Source: Bacteroidota bacterium (GTDB lineage Bacteria; Bacteroidota; Bacteroidia; NS11-12g; UBA955). From it: DNA of 64,000 bases. The stretch is from assembly GCA_024103355.1 (NCBI GenBank), contig JAGFIU010000048.1, forward strand, positions 1 to 64,000, read 5' to 3'. The stretch's first letter is position 1; the number at the start of each line of letters is the position of its first letter. Below the pieces are notes generated by a model that was not told the origin of the DNA, did no database searches, and worked only from the letters and a program-made list of their open reading frames with translations. Shown here piece by piece: positions 62,370 to 64,000 of the stretch. The position numbers and the translations under genes were made by a program.

Positions 62370-63404
62370 TTATTTTGCTCCGGAACTGAATATTCGGATT
62401 ACAAGTTCTCTCATTAAATCACCCTCAGAAGTATAATTGCCTCCTACACCTTTTGATTTCAAATCGTAGTATTTTAGCAGTGATAAAATATTGTCTATCC
62501 TTTCAACACCATAATTAGCAGCAGCTATTTTATATTCAGTCAAAAAGAAGTGATGAATACCAAGTTTTGAAGCTAATTCTTGCGGAGATAAGTGCTTGAA
62601 TTCATGGAAAAGAAGTATTTTGTTAAAGTATGAAAACAGATTGCTGATTGTCAACAACAAAGGGTTTTTAGCAGGGTCATTAGCAAAATAATTGATGATT
62701 TGAATTGACTTGTTATAATTGTTTTCACCAATTGCTTTTTGTAATTCAAATACGTTAAAATCTTTGCTTATCCCAATGTTTTCTTCAATATGTTTTGTAT
62801 TGATAATTTGTACTTCCTTTGGAAGTTGTATCAACATTTTTTCAATCTCATTTTCAATCTTGCTTAAATCATTACCAAGATATTCAGCTATAAGCATTGC
62901 AGCCTGTGATTGGATAGTTAATCCTTTGCTTTTAATATAGTTTTCAATCCACATCGGGACTTGGTTGTCGTACATGCGGTCGCAGTTCATAAAAGCATAT
63001 TTCTGAAACAACTTGCCAACCTTTGTCCTTTGGTCAATTTTCTTGTTTTTGTAGTTAATGACCAAAATTGTGCTTTTAAGCGGATTCTCAAGGTATGAGA
63101 TAAAATCATCCAATTGGTCTTTGTGTAAATTCTGAGCTTCTTTAACAATAATAACTTGATACTCAGATCCCATAGGATAACGTTTTGCCGCCATTATGAT
63201 GTCTTTTACTTTTACATCTTTACCATACAAAACAGATTGGTTAAACCCTTTTTCTTCGGGTTTTAAAACAGTTTCTTCAATGAGTGAAGACAACTTGTCT
63301 ATGTAATAGGTTTCTTCTCCTTGCAGAAAATAGACAGGTGAAAACTCTCTAATCTTAACTTGATTTGCAAGTATTTTAAAGTCATCAGCCGGATTTTTTG
63401 CCAT
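62370..63404 (-). CDS. holA: DNA polymerase III delta subunit
   Basis: Opens and loads the beta clamp as part of the clamp loader. The 344-residue protein starts MAKNPADDFKILANQV and contains PVYFLQGEETYYIDKLSSLI, the AAA+ like N-terminal domain without a functional P-loop, then GIHHFFLTEYKIAAANYG and LKSKGVGGNYTSEGDLMREL near the end, as is typical of HolA. The frame extends to 63446, where it would overlap the divergent gene's ATG, so the inner ATG at 63404 is used. Confidence 0.9.
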   Translation of the reverse strand: MAKNPADDFKILANQVKIREFSPVYFLQGEETYYIDKLSSLIEETVLKPEEKGFNQSVLYGKDVKVKDIIMAAKRYPMGSEYQVIIVKEAQNLHKDQLDDFISYLENPLKSTILVINYKNKKIDQRTKVGKLFQKYAFMNCDRMYDNQVPMWIENYIKSKGLTIQSQAAMLIAEYLGNDLSKIENEIEKMLIQLPKEVQIINTKHIEENIGISKDFNVFELQKAIGENNYNKSIQIINYFANDPAKNPLLLTISNLFSYFNKILLFHEFKHLSPQELASKLGIHHFFLTEYKIAAANYGVERIDNILSLLKYYDLKSKGVGGNYTSEGDLMRELVIRIFSSGAK

Positions 63405-63429
63405 AAGTGTTCTTTTCGCTGCTTTGTTT

Positions 63430-63437
63430 TTAATTTG
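63430..63437 (+). promoter_or_regulatory. Possible -7 box TTAATTTG
   Basis: One mismatch from TAnnTTTG, followed by CGC and ending 8 bases before the ATG at 63446; identical to the box before trxA. Low confidence alone. Confidence 0.3.
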
Positions 63438-63445
63438 CGCTTTCA

Positions 63446-63898
63446 ATGCAAGAGATTAACCTTCCCGGATTTTCACCGCTTTTTAAAAACTCAGGGCAAA
63501 GGAAATACATTTTTGACTCTTTTAGAAAAAAGTTTGTAACACTCACACCCGAAGAATGGGTGCGCCAACATTGGGCGCACTATCTATTAAACAATATCGG
63601 TGTACCTAAAGGATTGATTGGAATAGAGGTTTCTCTTCATGCAAACAATATGCGAAAACGGGCTGATATTGTTGTTTTTGATAAGTCGCAAAATCCCGCT
63701 TTAATTATAGAATGTAAAGCACCCGGTGTTCAACTAACTGAACAAACATGTTTACAAGCCGCTAATTATAATACTGTTTTCAAAGCCAAATACCTTATCG
63801 TGTCAAATGGTTTGCAACATTTTTTGTTCGCAATAGATTTTGAAAACAATGTTTCGATGCGGTTGAGTGAATTGCCACACTTTGAAAATTGGCAGTGA
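63446..63898 (+). CDS. Stand-alone HsdR N-terminal-like (PDDEXK) protein
   Basis: A 150-residue protein resembling the N-terminal nuclease domain of type I restriction subunit R. The signature KRADIVVFDKSQNPALIIEC is followed by KAP, giving the D...ExK catalytic triad (Asp about 74, Glu about 89, Lys about 91), then a helix with QAANYNTVFKAKYLIVSNG. No hsdM, hsdS or helicase part is present. Stand-alone copies of this domain are frequent in Bacteroidota and their function is unknown; a housekeeping nuclease is more likely than a restriction system. Confidence 0.83.
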   Translation: MQEINLPGFSPLFKNSGQRKYIFDSFRKKFVTLTPEEWVRQHWAHYLLNNIGVPKGLIGIEVSLHANNMRKRADIVVFDKSQNPALIIECKAPGVQLTEQTCLQAANYNTVFKAKYLIVSNGLQHFLFAIDFENNVSMRLSELPHFENWQ

Positions 63899-63923
63899 AA
63901 ATAATCTTGAAAACTAATCTTAT

Positions 63924-64000
63924 TTAATAGGGTTGAGTTTTGGTAATCTCATCGAAATAGGTCAATTTTGTCCCCTCATTAAAAACAATAATAGACCCAA
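63924..64000 (-). CDS. Partial minus-strand frame entering from the right edge
   Basis: Reading leftwards from the window edge, an open frame of 24 codons ends in TAA at 63926-63924 (tail TYFDEITKTQPY). The reading looks protein-like and no other frame fits, but it is too short to identify. It would converge on the HsdR-like gene with 25 bases between. Confidence 0.35.
   Translation of the reverse strand, partial: GSIIVFNEGTKLTYFDEITKTQPY

Noticed and set aside
63446-63898. Type I restriction-modification system
   Set aside because: Only the nuclease-like domain is present, with no HsdM, HsdS or helicase part.
1-64000. tRNA, rRNA, CRISPR array, insertion sequence, phage or integrase
   Set aside because: No T-loop-like patterns, repeat-spacer units, transposase motifs or att-like repeats were seen on either strand; absence is by eye only.

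Overview
The window is a stretch of chromosome from an AT-rich member of the Bacteroidota (class Bacteroidia, family not resolvable by eye). The evidence is: two proteins with type IX secretion C-terminal sorting domains, a copper-type TonB-dependent receptor, Bacteroidota-restricted families (DUF5606, BT_3928-type DoxX protein, DUF2279), an S1 protein with an odd C-terminal fusion, and repeated promoter boxes of the Bacteroidota form TAnnTTTG, often without a Shine-Dalgarno sequence. No tRNA, rRNA, CRISPR array, insertion sequence, integrase or phage gene was seen. Coding density is high and no gene-free stretch reaches 300 bases.

Layout. 1-2813 (+): end of recJ, lptB and a GreA/GreB-like protein. 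2828-6352 (-): a three-gene, probably copper-related operon (small Cys-rich membrane protein, Met/His/Cys-rich lipoprotein, OprC/NosA-type TonB receptor). 6519-8356 (+): FAD oxidoreductase and SDR. 8430-9716 (-): citrate synthase. 9985-12081 (+): NAD kinase and fatty acid desaturase. 12086-13771 (-): outer-membrane barrel. 14009-18664 (+): cytochrome c maturation genes ccmC-ccmD-ccmE-ccmF and a DUF2520 protein. 18665-22254 (-): RsuA/RluB-type pseudouridine synthase, then the operon xth-pabA-pabB. 22533-27329 (+): a small secreted protein and a 1361-residue RCC1/Ig-like type IX cargo protein. 27437-32537 (-): serine hydrolase, small barrel, lolA and ftsK. 32685-35526 (+): fabD, glycosyltransferase, recA. 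35705-40405 (-): glutaryl-CoA dehydrogenase, an unknown secreted protein, phosphoglucomutase, DUF2279. 40531-42819 (-): DUF5606 and an M3 peptidase. 43091-44328 (+): thioredoxin and DUF58. 44418-46586 (-): ribosomal protein S1. 46785-47060 (+): possible small lipoprotein. 47114-52685 (-): aminotransferase and lipoprotein, HU, and an operon of DoxX protein, permease and shikimate kinase. 52772-58370 (+): folP, SCO, DUF420, small CxxC protein, lipoprotein, leucyl aminopeptidase, pdxA. 58408-63404 (-): acyl-CoA ligase, BNR-type type IX cargo, holA. 63446-63898 (+): HsdR N-terminal-like protein. A partial minus-strand frame touches the right edge.

How the genes fit together. Most are housekeeping: replication and repair (recJ, recA, ftsK, holA, xth, HU), envelope building (lptB, lolA), fatty acid metabolism (fabD, desaturase, acyl-CoA ligase), folate/PABA (pabA, pabB, folP), shikimate and pyridoxal synthesis. 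Three separated loci point to a haem-copper respiratory chain: the copper-receptor operon, the Ccm haem-delivery genes with a Cys-type CcmE, and the SCO-DUF420-CxxC cluster. The best leads are the copper operon, the S1 leader (full promoter, strong Shine-Dalgarno and TTG start) with the S1 helix-hairpin-helix fusion, the G9 tract in the large surface protein, and the recurring TAnnTTYGC boxes, several of which lie almost on the start codon.
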